Below are positions 33,811 to 42,832 of a stretch of DNA of 64,000 nt, one piece after another. This stretch comes from Streptomyces sp. CC208A. Lineage in GTDB: Bacteria; Actinomycetota; Actinomycetes; Streptomycetales; Streptomycetaceae. The stretch spans positions 124,001 through 188,000 of the forward strand of contig NZ_JASCXN010000011.1 in NCBI RefSeq assembly GCF_030010625.1. The letters are read 5' to 3'. Made by a program: the position numbers and the translations under genes. Each line of letters begins with the position of its first letter. Positions within the stretch are counted from its first letter, which is position 1. The notes under the pieces are model-generated. The model worked only from the letters and a program-made list of their open reading frames with translations, was not told the origin of the DNA and ran no database searches.

Positions 33811-34602
33811 TCAGGCCACGGAGGCCGCCCCGCCGTCCGCCCCGTCCTCGGCCCCGCCGGCGTCGAGGGCCGCCAGGATCCCGGCCGCCACCCCCGGGTG
33901 CACCGGCAGCGCGAGATGTCCGATGCCGCTGACCCGCACGTTGTGCACCCGCAGGTCGGGGTGGTCGAGGCGGGCGGTCTCCACCGGCACCATGATCTGG
34001 TCCAGGTCACTCCAGAAGCTCACGAACCGCGTCCGGCAGCCCGGCGCCGGACCGGCGAGATCCCGCAGCACCTCCGACCCCGGCCGCATCTGCCGCACCA
34101 GCGGATGCGCGTCGGCGAGCGGCGCGACGGTCGTGCCCGTGTGCGGGGTGCCGAGGGTGACCAGCGTCCGCACCCGCGCGTCACCGTTCAGCCGCTGTAC
34201 GTAATAACGGGCGACGAGCCCGCCCAGGCTGTGGCCCACGAGGTCCACCTCCGCCCGGCCGGTCCGCTCCCGGATCGCGTCGACTCGCCGCCCCAGCGCC
34301 TCGGCGGCGGTCCGCAGGTCGCAGGTGAACGGCGAGTAGTCGAGGTACTCGACGTGGCGGCGGCCGTGCCGGGCGAGGGCGCGGCGCAGCAGGACGAAGA
34401 CGGAGCGGTTGTCGACGAAGCCGTGCAGCAGGACGACCGGACGCCCGCCCCCGCCCCCGCCGACGACGGGGGCGGACTCGGTGGGAGAGCCTCCGGGCCG
34501 TACGGAGACGATCCCGGACGGGTAGAGGACGAGGTGGCCGGTGAGGATCGCGGCTTCGAGGGCGGTGGCCTTCATCAGGGCGGTGATCTTGGCGAGCTCC
34601 AT
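33811..34602 (-). CDS. Alpha/beta-hydrolase, lipase family
   Basis: A 263-residue serine hydrolase. The strand-turn-helix nucleophile motif is [17 protein letters not shown], the oxyanion strand [14 protein letters not shown], and the C-terminal histidine lies in [14 protein letters not shown]. It resembles bacterial triacylglycerol lipases/esterases of the LipA-like group. A hydrophobic N-terminal helix ([21 protein letters not shown]) could be a membrane anchor or signal. The start is fixed by GGGAGG eight bases before ATG 34602. The gene is divergent from icmB. Its long leader carries a large inverted repeat. Confidence 0.87.
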   Translation of the reverse strand: MELAKITALMKATALEAAILTGHLVLYPSGIVSVRPGGSPTESAPVVGGGGGGRPVVLLHGFVDNRSVFVLLRRALARHGRRHVEYLDYSPFTCDLRTAAEALGRRVDAIRERTGRAEVDLVGHSLGGLVARYYVQRLNGDARVRTLVTLGTPHTGTTVAPLADAHPLVRQMRPGSEVLRDLAGPAPGCRTRFVSFWSDLDQIMVPVETARLDHPDLRVHNVRVSGIGHLALPVHPGVAAGILAALDAGGAEDGADGGAASVA

Positions 34603-34903
34603 CGCCGACCTCCCTTGCGGCGCCTGGGGCCGGGCGGTACGCCGGGTCGCCGGACCTTCGCGCCGCGCGGACGGCGGCACGGAGGTCCGGCGACCGGCGT
34701 CGCGGCTCCCTTCGCGACCGCCCCGCAGGCGGCTGGAGGGCCCAGGAGGGGGGCCCGGAGCGGGGCAGGCCACGGAACGAACGTGTCCCACGTGTGATTT
34801 CCCCCTCCCCGGCCACCGTGAAACGGCTGGTTGCGGGATGCTGTCGATAACGTTCGTTCACCTCCCCGGCACAGACGCGCGGGGGTCGCATGTGGAGGCA
34901 GTG
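34603..34903. other. Divergent intergenic region between lipase and icmB, with a long inverted repeat
   Basis: The 301 bases hold an 18-bp inverted repeat with one bulge (arms about 34639-34657 and 34683-34700; core GGTCGCCGGACCT and AGGTCCGGCGACC) in what would be the lipase leader. An AT-richer patch around 34845-34862 (GATAACGTTCGTTC) is probably the icmB promoter area, but no clear -35/-10 pair is visible. Confidence 0.5.
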
Positions 34904-35314
34904 ATGGGTGTGACCGGTCCGATCCGCGTGGTGGTCGCCAAGCCGGGTCTCGACGGCCACGATCGTGGGGCCAAGGTGATCGCGCGGGCCCTGCGCGACG
35001 CCGGTATGGAGGTGATCTACACCGGGCTGCACCAGACGCCCGAGCAGATCGTCGACACGGCGATCCAGGAGGACGCCGACGCGATCGGCCTGTCGATCCT
35101 CTCGGGCGCGCACAACACGCTCTTCGTCAAGGTCATCGAGCTGCTCAAGGAGCGCGACGCGGAGGACATCAAGGTCTTCGGCGGCGGCATCATCCCCGAC
35201 GCGGACATCCCGCCGCTGAAGGAGAAGGGCGTCGCGGAGATCTTCACGCCGGGCGCCACGACCGCGTCGATCGTCGACTGGGTCAACGCGAACGTCCGCA
35301 CGACGGCCGTCTGA
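34904..35314 (+). CDS. icmB: Cobalamin-binding protein, isobutyryl-CoA mutase small subunit
   Basis: A 136-residue flavodoxin-like B12-binding domain standing alone. The cobalamin motif DGHDRG (residues 17-22) supplies His19 as the lower axial ligand. [11 protein letters not shown] and [20 protein letters not shown] complete the binding site. Length and sequence match IcmB, the small subunit of isobutyryl-CoA mutase, which interconverts isobutyryl-CoA and n-butyryl-CoA in Streptomyces and feeds polyketide precursors. The large subunit IcmA is not in this window. The ATG at 34904 is chosen because GGAGG lies at 34894-34898. Confidence 0.88.
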   Translation: MGVTGPIRVVVAKPGLDGHDRGAKVIARALRDAGMEVIYTGLHQTPEQIVDTAIQEDADAIGLSILSGAHNTLFVKVIELLKERDAEDIKVFGGGIIPDADIPPLKEKGVAEIFTPGATTASIVDWVNANVRTTAV

Positions 35315-35418
35315 CACCCGCCGGCACCCGCCGACGCCCGGCACGCGCGCGGGCACCCGTCCGCCGCGCCCCGGTGGGCGGTCGGCGCGTGCGGCGCCTG
35401 CGCACGCCCTCCGGCCGT

Positions 35419-35456
35419 GACGGCCGGGAGCCCCCTCCGACGGGCTCCCGGCCGTC
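35419..35456. terminator. Bidirectional terminator between icmB and the DUF5691 gene
   Basis: A perfect 15-bp stem (GACGGCCGGGAGCCC at 35419-35433 with 35442-35456) and an 8-base loop lie between convergent genes. Confidence 0.8.
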
Positions 35457-35541
35457 CGCGCGTGTACGGGCCTTCCGTCGGCCACGCGGGTACGTGGCTC
35501 CCCACGCGCGTGTGCGGTCGCCCCCTGTGTACGGGAGCGGG

Positions 35542-37197
35542 TCAGGCCGCCGCGGCAGGGGTGCCGTCCAGCTCCGCGCGCATCCGGGCGCGGAGGTCCA
35601 GCGTGGCCACCAGGCGCTGGAAGGCCTCGGACCAGTAGGCGCCGGCCCCCGGCGAGGTGTCCTCCGCCTCCGGGACCGCCGCCGCCAGCGACTCCAGCCG
35701 CCGGGCGGCCGTGGGGGAGAGGCACCGCTCCGCGAGGCCCATCACCCCGCTGAAGCTCCACGGGTAGCTGCCCGCGTCCCGCGCGGTGTCCAGGGCGTCG
35801 ATCACCGCCTCGCCCAGCGGCTCCGCCCACGGAACCCCGCAGACCCCGAGCAGCTGGAACGCCTCCGACAGGCCGTGCGCCGCCACGAAGGCCGCCACCC
35901 ACCGGGCCCGCTCCTCCGGGTCGAGCGTCGCCAGCAGCTGTGCCCGCTCGGCCAGCGACGAGGTGCCGGGCCCCGTCGCGGGCGGCACCGCGGGCGCACC
36001 GAGCAGCGCCCGTGACCAGGCGGGGTCCCGCTGCCGCACCGCCGCCCGGCACCAGGCCGCGTGCAGCTCCGCCTGCCAGTCGTCGGCCACCGGCAGCGCC
36101 ACGACCTCCTCGGGCGTGCGCCCGCCGAACCGGGCCGGCCAGCAGGACAGCGGGGCCGCCTCCACCAGCTGCCCCAGCCACCAGGACCGCTCGCCCCGGC
36201 CCGACGGGGGCACCGCGACCACACCGTCCCGCCGCATCTCCTCGTCGCACTCGTGCGGGGCCTCCACGACGACCGTCGGCACGGCCGCCGTCCGGTCCAG
36301 ACCCACACAGGTGGCCGCCCGGCCCGCCATGCGGGCCGCGAGCGCCGAGCCGGGCAGCGCGGAGAGCAGTTCGGCGGCGGTCGCGCGGACGTTGCGGCTG
36401 CGGTCGGCGAGCGCCGCCTCCAGGAACTCCTCGTCCGCCGCCGAAAGACCGGCCCGCAGCGAGTCCAGGAACATCAGCCGGTCCTCTGCCCGCTCCCCGG
36501 CCCATGTGCTCGCGAGCAGCGCCCGCCCGGCCGCCGGATCCTTCGCCCGTACGGCTCCGAGCAGCGCGACCCGTTCGGCGAACAGGCCCTCCTCCCACAG
36601 CTCCCGCACCGCCTCGGCGTCCTTGAGGTCTCCGAGGTCCGGAAGGGCACCGCCCGCCCCGCCGCCCCGCAGGGCGAACCGCCACTCCGGGTTGAGCCTG
36701 GCCAGCCAAAGCCCGCGCGGCCCGGCCAGCGCCAGCGCCTGCGGCCGCAGGTCGGTACGGGCCCTGGCCGCGTCGAGCAGCGCGGGCAGGGCGGCGTACG
36801 GCGCCTTGTAGCCGCGCTCGCCGGCCAGCGTCAGCCACTGCGGCAGCAGCTCGGCGAGGTCCGGCGCGGTGCCCCGGCGGCCGCCCGCAGGCGCGGGCGC
36901 GGCCCGCCCGGCCAGCAGCAGCCCGAGCCGGCGCCGGGCGGCGGCGGGCAGCTCCGGCCGCGGATCGTCCGGCGCGGGCTCGGGCGGTACGGCGGCGGGT
37001 CCTGGCCGCAGCCCCGCGCGCCGCCGCAGCGTCTGCCGCGCGGCGGCGTCGAGCAGCGCCCCGGCGGCCGTGGCGCCCCGCGTCCCCGAGGGCGGCCGCC
37101 GGTCGGTCCCGAGCAGCGCGGACGTCACCAGCTCCTCCCAGCCGGCGTCACCGGGCCCGGAACGGGGGGCTGCTCCAGGGGCTTGGGTCGTCGGCAC
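35542..37197 (-). CDS. DUF5691 family protein, helical-repeat
   Basis: A roughly 551-residue Ala/Arg/Leu-rich helical protein with no obvious enzyme motif. It starts WEELVTSALLGTDRR, a pattern I associate with the DUF5691 family. Its middle (DRSRNVRATAAELLSALPGSALAARM) reads like HEAT/ARM repeats, which suggests a scaffold. GTG at 37197 is chosen because GAGGAG lies five bases upstream; an alternative GTG at 37278 would overlap the SWIM gene stop. It is the second gene of a reverse operon behind the SWIM protein. It faces away from the MoxR-DUF5682-VWA operon, genes with which it is repeatedly found. Confidence 0.7.
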   Translation of the reverse strand: MPTTQAPGAAPRSGPGDAGWEELVTSALLGTDRRPPSGTRGATAAGALLDAAARQTLRRRAGLRPGPAAVPPEPAPDDPRPELPAAARRRLGLLLAGRAAPAPAGGRRGTAPDLAELLPQWLTLAGERGYKAPYAALPALLDAARARTDLRPQALALAGPRGLWLARLNPEWRFALRGGGAGGALPDLGDLKDAEAVRELWEEGLFAERVALLGAVRAKDPAAGRALLASTWAGERAEDRLMFLDSLRAGLSAADEEFLEAALADRSRNVRATAAELLSALPGSALAARMAGRAATCVGLDRTAAVPTVVVEAPHECDEEMRRDGVVAVPPSGRGERSWWLGQLVEAAPLSCWPARFGGRTPEEVVALPVADDWQAELHAAWCRAAVRQRDPAWSRALLGAPAVPPATGPGTSSLAERAQLLATLDPEERARWVAAFVAAHGLSEAFQLLGVCGVPWAEPLGEAVIDALDTARDAGSYPWSFSGVMGLAERCLSPTAARRLESLAAAVPEAEDTSPGAGAYWSEAFQRLVATLDLRARMRAELDGTPAAAA

Positions 37198-37274
37198 GGG
37201 CACTCCTCGGGCATGGTCTCGGCCGCTGTCGCGGGCCTCGGACGGAGACGGGAAGGGGGTACGGCGGATGGTGG

Positions 37275-38645
37275 TCACAGCGGCACCGTTTCCGACGGGT
37301 GGTCCGGGGACCAGGCGGCGAGCGGGGTGAAGCCGCGGTGGCCGCACTCGCCGAAGACCGTGACGGGGGCACCGCCCGACAGGGCGAGCAGCCGCCACAG
37401 ACCGGGGCGGGAGCGGTCGGCGCCGGTCAGCGGCAGGGCCTCCCGCCCGTCGGAGTCGGCGAGCTGCCAGCCGTACTCCGCGCGCGCGGGCACCACCTGA
37501 GCGAGCGTCACCGGCCAGGAGTCCAGCCACGGGTCCTCCCGCAGCGCCCGCCCGTACGCGTCGAGGGCCGCGCCCACCGGGCCGCCCGGCGGCGGCGCGG
37601 CCGGTCCGGCGACCGGCACCAGCGGCTCGCCGGGCTCCGCGCGGAGCTGCCCGGAGCCCGCGTGCGGGGTCAGCTCGCCGTCGACCACCGCGCCGACCGG
37701 CAGCGCCAGACCGGGGGCGCGGCCCGCCGCGCCGAAGGAGAGCAGCAGCGCCGTACGGCCGCTGCCCGTGCCGTACAGCCAGATCCGGCGGGTCGTCAGG
37801 CGGCCGTCCCCCGTGTCGTACTGGGCGAGGACCAGCCACCGGTCCCGCACCGCGGGGCCGTCGGGCGCGGACGGGAGCCCGACCCGGGTCCGTACCGTCG
37901 TCGCGAGCGGGGCGGGCAGCCGGTCGGCGGCCAGCCACGCCCGGTCGAGGAGATGGGTGAGCGCGCACTCCTCCAGGAGCCGCACCGGCCAGCCCGGGCC
38001 CGAGCCCGGTATCGCGCCCAGCTCGCGGACCCGGCCCGCGAGCCCCGGCGCCTGCGCGTCGACCATGCGGGCCGCGGTCTCCTCCCACAGGCCGTACCCC
38101 TGCTGTCCGGCCGTGGCGAGCCCCCCGCGCACCAGGTCCGCGAGCCGCCGCTCCAGCTCCTCGGCGCCCGCCGTCACCCGGGCCGCCCGGCGCTCCGCCC
38201 GGCGGCGCGCGGCCTCCGGATCGGCCGGGCCCGCCGCCACGCTCCCCTCCGCCTTCCGCGCCGCCCCGGCGGCCCCGGCCCGGCGTGCCGAGAGCCACCG
38301 CGCCACCCAGTCGGGCGGCTCGGCTCCGCCCGGCACGGCCGTCTCGTCCGTCGCCCACAGGAGCAGCAGTCCGAGTGCGTGCTTGCACGGCGACTTGCGG
38401 CTCGGGCAGGTGCACGCGTACGCGGGCCCGGTCGTGTCCACGACCGTCCGGTACGGCGTGCGGCCGCTGCCCTCGCACCGCCCCCACACGATCCCCTCGC
38501 CGCAGCCCGCGCCGCTCCACGGCCCGGCCGTGCCCAGCTTGCTCCCCGCTCTGCGTGAGGCTTCGTCAGGAGCCAGTGCCAGCACCTGTTCAGCCGTCCG
38601 ACGCACCCCCATGGCATTCATGTACTTGACGGTATTCTTCTCCAC
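37275..38645 (-). CDS. SWIM zinc finger protein
   Basis: A roughly 456-residue protein with a SWIM zinc finger near residues 75-95: YACTCPSRKSPCKHALGLLLLW gives the CxC...CxH ligands. The remainder is Arg/Ala-rich with several predicted beta-rich stretches and no enzyme motif. SWIM domains bind DNA or proteins. The start is uncertain: GTG 38645 gives the longest plausible protein, and ATG 38621 is possible. Neither has a strong ribosome-binding sequence. The DUF5691 gene follows immediately. The unit is divergent from the lipoprotein and the MoxR operon. Confidence 0.8.
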   Translation of the reverse strand: MEKNTVKYMNAMGVRRTAEQVLALAPDEASRRAGSKLGTAGPWSGAGCGEGIVWGRCEGSGRTPYRTVVDTTGPAYACTCPSRKSPCKHALGLLLLWATDETAVPGGAEPPDWVARWLSARRAGAAGAARKAEGSVAAGPADPEAARRRAERRAARVTAGAEELERRLADLVRGGLATAGQQGYGLWEETAARMVDAQAPGLAGRVRELGAIPGSGPGWPVRLLEECALTHLLDRAWLAADRLPAPLATTVRTRVGLPSAPDGPAVRDRWLVLAQYDTGDGRLTTRRIWLYGTGSGRTALLLSFGAAGRAPGLALPVGAVVDGELTPHAGSGQLRAEPGEPLVPVAGPAAPPPGGPVGAALDAYGRALREDPWLDSWPVTLAQVVPARAEYGWQLADSDGREALPLTGADRSRPGLWRLLALSGGAPVTVFGECGHRGFTPLAAWSPDHPSETVPL

Positions 38646-38790
38646 TGACAACGCGGTTGACCTGCGGTTTCGCCCTCAAGGGCGGCCCTGGCGGCATGAC
38701 AGGTCCGACCACCCCTTACGGTGCTGTTCGAGCTCGCGCGAACCAGCGCGCCACCTCACGTCCGCACCATCGTGCAGGGGGAGTACCACC

Positions 38791-39204
38791 ATGAACCGCA
38801 CCGTCCGCTCCGTCGTTTCGGCCCTCGCCGTCACCGGCCTGGCGTTCGGGCTCGGGGCCTGTTCCGAGGCGTCCGGCAAGGCCGCCGAGAAGGTCGACAA
38901 GGCCGTCACCGAGAGCTACGAGGTGACCTACGAGGTCACCGGCGAGAACATCCGGTCGATCGACTACCACGCCGGCGACGGCACCGCGATGCAGCCGCGG
39001 GTCGAGACCGACGCGAAGCCCACCACGCCGTGGACCAAGACGGTCAGGCTGCACGGCATCATGCCGCCCGCCGTCATGCCGGTCGCGGACAAGCCTCAGG
39101 ACCTCACCTGCAAGGTCGTCTACCAGGGCAAGGTCATCAAGGAGGCCAAGGGCGAGCAGGCCGTGGCCGGCGGCTGCGTCGCCGTCTCCCCGGTCTTCAA
39201 CTGA
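38791..39204 (+). CDS. MmpS-like lipoprotein
   Basis: A 137-residue exported lipoprotein. The signal peptide (RSVVSALAVTGLAFGLGAC) ends in a lipobox LGAC, so Cys is the acylated residue. After a short charged linker the mature domain reads VTYEVTGENIRSIDY, PWTKTVRLHG and LTCKVVYQGKVIKEAKGEQ. This resembles the single beta domain of mycobacterial MmpS transport-accessory proteins. No MmpL transporter is nearby. GGGGGAG precedes the ATG. It lies between the SWIM gene and the moxR operon; whether it belongs to that system is unknown. Confidence 0.65.
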   Translation: MNRTVRSVVSALAVTGLAFGLGACSEASGKAAEKVDKAVTESYEVTYEVTGENIRSIDYHAGDGTAMQPRVETDAKPTTPWTKTVRLHGIMPPAVMPVADKPQDLTCKVVYQGKVIKEAKGEQAVAGGCVAVSPVFN

Positions 39205-39311
39205 GCCTCCGCCACCCCCGATTACGCCCCTGACCTGCGGACACGACCGATTGTCAGTGGCGTGGTGCACCGTGGATCGCACAGCAGGTCGAACGATCTG
39301 GAGGGGGATCC

Positions 39312-40487
39312 ATGACCGTGCCCGAAACCATGACCGTGGCCGAAACCATCGCCCAGCCCGGCGCCGGTGCCGTGAAGGACACCGGCCCGGGCCGGCCCAG
39401 GCCCGCCGCCGAGGCCCTGCGGCCCCACGCCGAAGACGCCTTCGCCCACGAACTCGCGGCGCTCGCCACCGCCGACGACCGCCCCCGGCCCGCCCGCTGG
39501 CGCCTCTCGCCCTGGGCCGTCGCCACCTACCTCCTCGGCGGCACGCTCCCCGACGGCACCGTCATCACACCCAAGTACGTCGGGCCCCGCCGCATCGTCG
39601 AGGTCGCCGTCACCACGCTCGCCACCGACCGGGCCCTGCTGCTCCTCGGCGTCCCCGGCACCGCCAAGACCTGGGTCTCCGAGCACCTGGCGGCCGCCGT
39701 CAGCGGCGACTCCACCCTCCTCGTCCAGGGCACCGCCGGCACCCCCGAGGAAGCCATCCGGTACGGGTGGAACTACGCGCGGCTGCTCGCCGAGGGCCCC
39801 AGCAGGGCGGCCCTCGTGCCCGGCCCCGTCATGCGGGCCATGGAGCGGGGCACGACCGCCCGCGTCGAGGAGCTCACCCGCATCCCCGCCGACGTGCAGG
39901 ACACGCTCATCACGATCCTGTCCGAGAAGACCCTGCCCGTCCCCGAGCTCGGCGAGGAGGTCCAGGCCGTCCCCGGCTTCAACCTGATCGCCACCGCCAA
40001 CGACCGCGACCGGGGGGTCAACGACCTCTCCAGCGCGCTCCGCCGCCGCTTCAACACCGTCGTGCTGCCGCTGCCCGCCACCCCCGAGGACGAGGTGGAC
40101 ATCGTCTCCCGCCGGGTCGAGCAGCTGGGCCGCTCCCTCGAACTGCCCTCTCTTCCCGAGGGCGTGGAGGAGATCCGACGGGTCGTCACCGTCTTCCGCG
40201 AACTGCGCGACGGCGTCACCGCCGACGGCCGCACCCGGCTCAAGTCCCCCTCGGGGACGCTCTCCACCGCGGAGGCCATCTCCGTCGTCACCGGCGGCCT
40301 GGCGCTCGCCGCCCACTTCGGGGACGGCGTGCTGCGCCCCTCGGACGTCGCCGCCGGCATCCTCGGCGCCGTCGTCCGCGATCCGGCCGCCGACCGGATC
40401 GTCTGGCAGGAGTACCTGGAGACCGTGGTCAGGGAGCGCGACGGCTGGAAGGACTTCTACCGCGCCTGCCGCGAGGTCAGCGCATGA
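39312..40487 (+). CDS. MoxR-type AAA+ ATPase
   Basis: A 391-residue AAA+ ATPase. Walker A is LGVPGTAKT. The Walker B segment reads ARVEELTRIP, where the usual Asp-Glu is Glu-Glu. Sensor 1 is NLIATANDRDRG and the arginine finger lies in LSSALRRRFN. The C-terminal lid follows. MoxR ATPases act with VWA-domain partners as chaperones that insert cofactors or remodel complexes. Here a VWA gene lies two genes downstream in the same operon. GGAGGGGG lies a few bases before the ATG. The stop overlaps the next start by ATGA. Confidence 0.92.
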   Translation: MTVPETMTVAETIAQPGAGAVKDTGPGRPRPAAEALRPHAEDAFAHELAALATADDRPRPARWRLSPWAVATYLLGGTLPDGTVITPKYVGPRRIVEVAVTTLATDRALLLLGVPGTAKTWVSEHLAAAVSGDSTLLVQGTAGTPEEAIRYGWNYARLLAEGPSRAALVPGPVMRAMERGTTARVEELTRIPADVQDTLITILSEKTLPVPELGEEVQAVPGFNLIATANDRDRGVNDLSSALRRRFNTVVLPLPATPEDEVDIVSRRVEQLGRSLELPSLPEGVEEIRRVVTVFRELRDGVTADGRTRLKSPSGTLSTAEAISVVTGGLALAAHFGDGVLRPSDVAAGILGAVVRDPAADRIVWQEYLETVVRERDGWKDFYRACREVSA

Positions 40488-42832
40488 CGGCCCTCGCGTC
40501 CACCCCGGCCCCCGCCCCCGTTTCGGTCCCCACCCCGGCCCTCGCCACCGCCCCGGCCGGGGCGGACCTCCGCGACCGGCCGCCCGGCCCCCTGCTGCTC
40601 GGCGTCCGGCACCACGGGCCCGGCTCCGCGCGCGGGGTGCGCGCCGCCCTGGACGCCGCCCGGCCCGAGGCGGTGCTGATCGAGGGCCCCGCCGAGGCCG
40701 ACGCGCTCGTCGCCCTCGCCGCCGACCCGGCGATGCGGCCGCCCGTCGCCCTCCTCGCCCACGCCGTCGACGACCCCGGCCGGGCCGCCTTCTGGCCCTT
40801 CGCCGCCTTCTCGCCCGAGTGGACCGCGATCCGCTGGGCCCTCGCCCGGGGCGTCCCCGTCCGCTTCGTCGACCTGCCCGCCGCCCACACCCTCGCCGCC
40901 GACCCCACTTGGGGCGACGGCGAGGACGAGGAGTACGCCCCCGCCGACCCCGCCACCCGGATCGACCCCCTGGCCGAACTCGCCCGGGCCGCCGGGCACG
41001 AGGACCCCGAGCAGTGGTGGGAGGACGTCGTCGAACTCCGCGGCGACACCGACCCCCTCGCCCCCTTCACCGCCCTCGCCGACGCCATGACCGCCCTGCG
41101 CGAGCGGTACGGGCACGGCGGCCACCCGCGCGACCTCGTCCGCGAGGCGCACATGCGGCTCCGGCTGCGCGCCGCGCGGAAGGAGTTCGGGGACGCGGTC
41201 GCCGTCGTCTGCGGCGCCTGGCACGTGCCCGCCCTCGCCCGGCGGACCACCGTCACCGCCGACCGCGCCCTCCTCAAGGGCCTGCCCAAGGTGAGGACCG
41301 AGCTGACCTGGGTCCCCTGGACCCACCGGCGGCTCGCCCGCCGCTCCGGGTACGGCGCCGGGATCGAGTCCCCCGGCTGGTACGGGCACCTCTTCTCCGC
41401 CCCCGACCGGCCCGTCGAGCGGTGGATGGCCAAGGTCGCGGGGCTCCTCCGCGAGGCCGACCACCCCGTCTCCTCCGCCCATGTCATCGAGGCCGTCCGG
41501 CTCGCCGACACCCTCGCCGCCCTGCGCGGCCGCCCGCGGCCGGGCCTCGCCGAGACCACCGACGCCGTCCGCGCCGTCCTCTGCGAGGGCTCCGACGTGC
41601 CACTCGCCCTCGTCCGGGACCGGCTCGTCGTCGGCGACGTCCTCGGCGAGGTCCCGGCCGCCGCCCCCGCCGTCCCGCTCCAGCGCGACCTGAACCGCCT
41701 CCAGCGGAGCCTCCGCCTCAAACCCGAGGCGGAGGAGCGCGAGCTCGGCCTCGACCTGCGCGGGGAGACCGACGCCGCCCGCAGCCGGCTGCTCCACCGG
41801 CTCCGGCTCCTCGGCGTCGACTGGGGGGAGCCGGCCGCGGGCCGCACCGGCACCGGCACCTTCCGGGAGTCCTGGCGGCTGCGCTGGCAGCCCGAACTGC
41901 ACGTCCGGGTCGCCGAGGCCGGCGTCTGGGGCACCACCGTCGAGACCGCCGCCACCGCCCGCGCCGAGTCCCGGGCCCGCGCCGCCGGCTCCCTCGGCGA
42001 GATCACCGCCCTCGCCGAGCAGTGCCTGCTCGCCGGGCTCGGCGACGCCCTGCCCGCCGTCCTGGGCGCCCTCGCCGACCGGGCCGCGCTCGACACCGAC
42101 GCCGCCCACCTCGCCGACGCGCTCCCCGCCCTGGCCCGCTCGCTGCGCTACGGGGACGTGCGGGGCACCGACACGGCGGCCCTCACGGGCGTCGCCGCCG
42201 GTCTCGCCGAGCGGATCTGCGTGGGCCTCCCGCCCGCCTGCGCCGGCCTCGACGCGGACGCCGCCGCGCAGATGCGCGACCGCGTCGACGCCGTCCACAC
42301 CGCGATCGGCCTCCTCCCGGACACCGCGCTCGCCGACCGGTGGGCCGGGGTCCTGCGCAGGCTCGCCCGACGGGAGCGGGTGCCCGGGGCCGTACGGGGA
42401 CGGGCGGCCCGGACGCTGCTCGACGAGGGCCGGCTCTCCGACGAGGAGACCGCGCGGTTCATGGGGCTCGCCCTCTCGCCCGGCACCCCGCCCGCCGACG
42501 CCGCCGCCTGGATCGACGGCTTCGTCGGCGGCTCCGGCGGCGGACTGCTGCTCGTCCACGACGAGCGGCTGCTCGGCCTCCTCGACGGCTGGCTCACCGC
42601 CGTACCGGCCGAGGCGTTCACCGACGTACTGCCGCTGCTGCGGCGCACCTTCGGCGGGTACGAGCCCGGGGTGCGGCGCACCCTCGGCGAGCTCGTCGCA
42701 CGGGGGCCCAAGGCCGCCGCGTCCGGGCCCGCCGTCCCCGTACCCGGCTTCGCCGCCGCCCCCGACGAGGAGCGGGCCGACGGCGTCCTGCCCCTGCTCC
42801 ACCTCGTCCTCGGACAGGAGGTCCCCGCATGA
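40484..42832 (+). CDS. DUF5682 family protein (EreA/ChaN-like)
   Basis: A 782-residue protein. The N-terminal half has LLGVRHHGPGSARG (His43-His44), LIEGPAEAD (Glu67), REAHMRLRLRAA (Arg220-Glu221) and VCGAWHVPAL (His247). This succession of H-G, E-P, RE-M and G-H motifs recalls the erythromycin-esterase/ChaN/TIKI superfamily of probable metal-dependent hydrolases. The C-terminal half is helical without motifs. Starts and stops overlap by ATGA on both sides, so MoxR, this protein and the VWA protein are made together. The activity is unknown; hydrolase is an inference from the motifs. Confidence 0.75.
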   Translation: MTALASTPAPAPVSVPTPALATAPAGADLRDRPPGPLLLGVRHHGPGSARGVRAALDAARPEAVLIEGPAEADALVALAADPAMRPPVALLAHAVDDPGRAAFWPFAAFSPEWTAIRWALARGVPVRFVDLPAAHTLAADPTWGDGEDEEYAPADPATRIDPLAELARAAGHEDPEQWWEDVVELRGDTDPLAPFTALADAMTALRERYGHGGHPRDLVREAHMRLRLRAARKEFGDAVAVVCGAWHVPALARRTTVTADRALLKGLPKVRTELTWVPWTHRRLARRSGYGAGIESPGWYGHLFSAPDRPVERWMAKVAGLLREADHPVSSAHVIEAVRLADTLAALRGRPRPGLAETTDAVRAVLCEGSDVPLALVRDRLVVGDVLGEVPAAAPAVPLQRDLNRLQRSLRLKPEAEERELGLDLRGETDAARSRLLHRLRLLGVDWGEPAAGRTGTGTFRESWRLRWQPELHVRVAEAGVWGTTVETAATARAESRARAAGSLGEITALAEQCLLAGLGDALPAVLGALADRAALDTDAAHLADALPALARSLRYGDVRGTDTAALTGVAAGLAERICVGLPPACAGLDADAAAQMRDRVDAVHTAIGLLPDTALADRWAGVLRRLARRERVPGAVRGRAARTLLDEGRLSDEETARFMGLALSPGTPPADAAAWIDGFVGGSGGGLLLVHDERLLGLLDGWLTAVPAEAFTDVLPLLRRTFGGYEPGVRRTLGELVARGPKAAASGPAVPVPGFAAAPDEERADGVLPLLHLVLGQEVPA

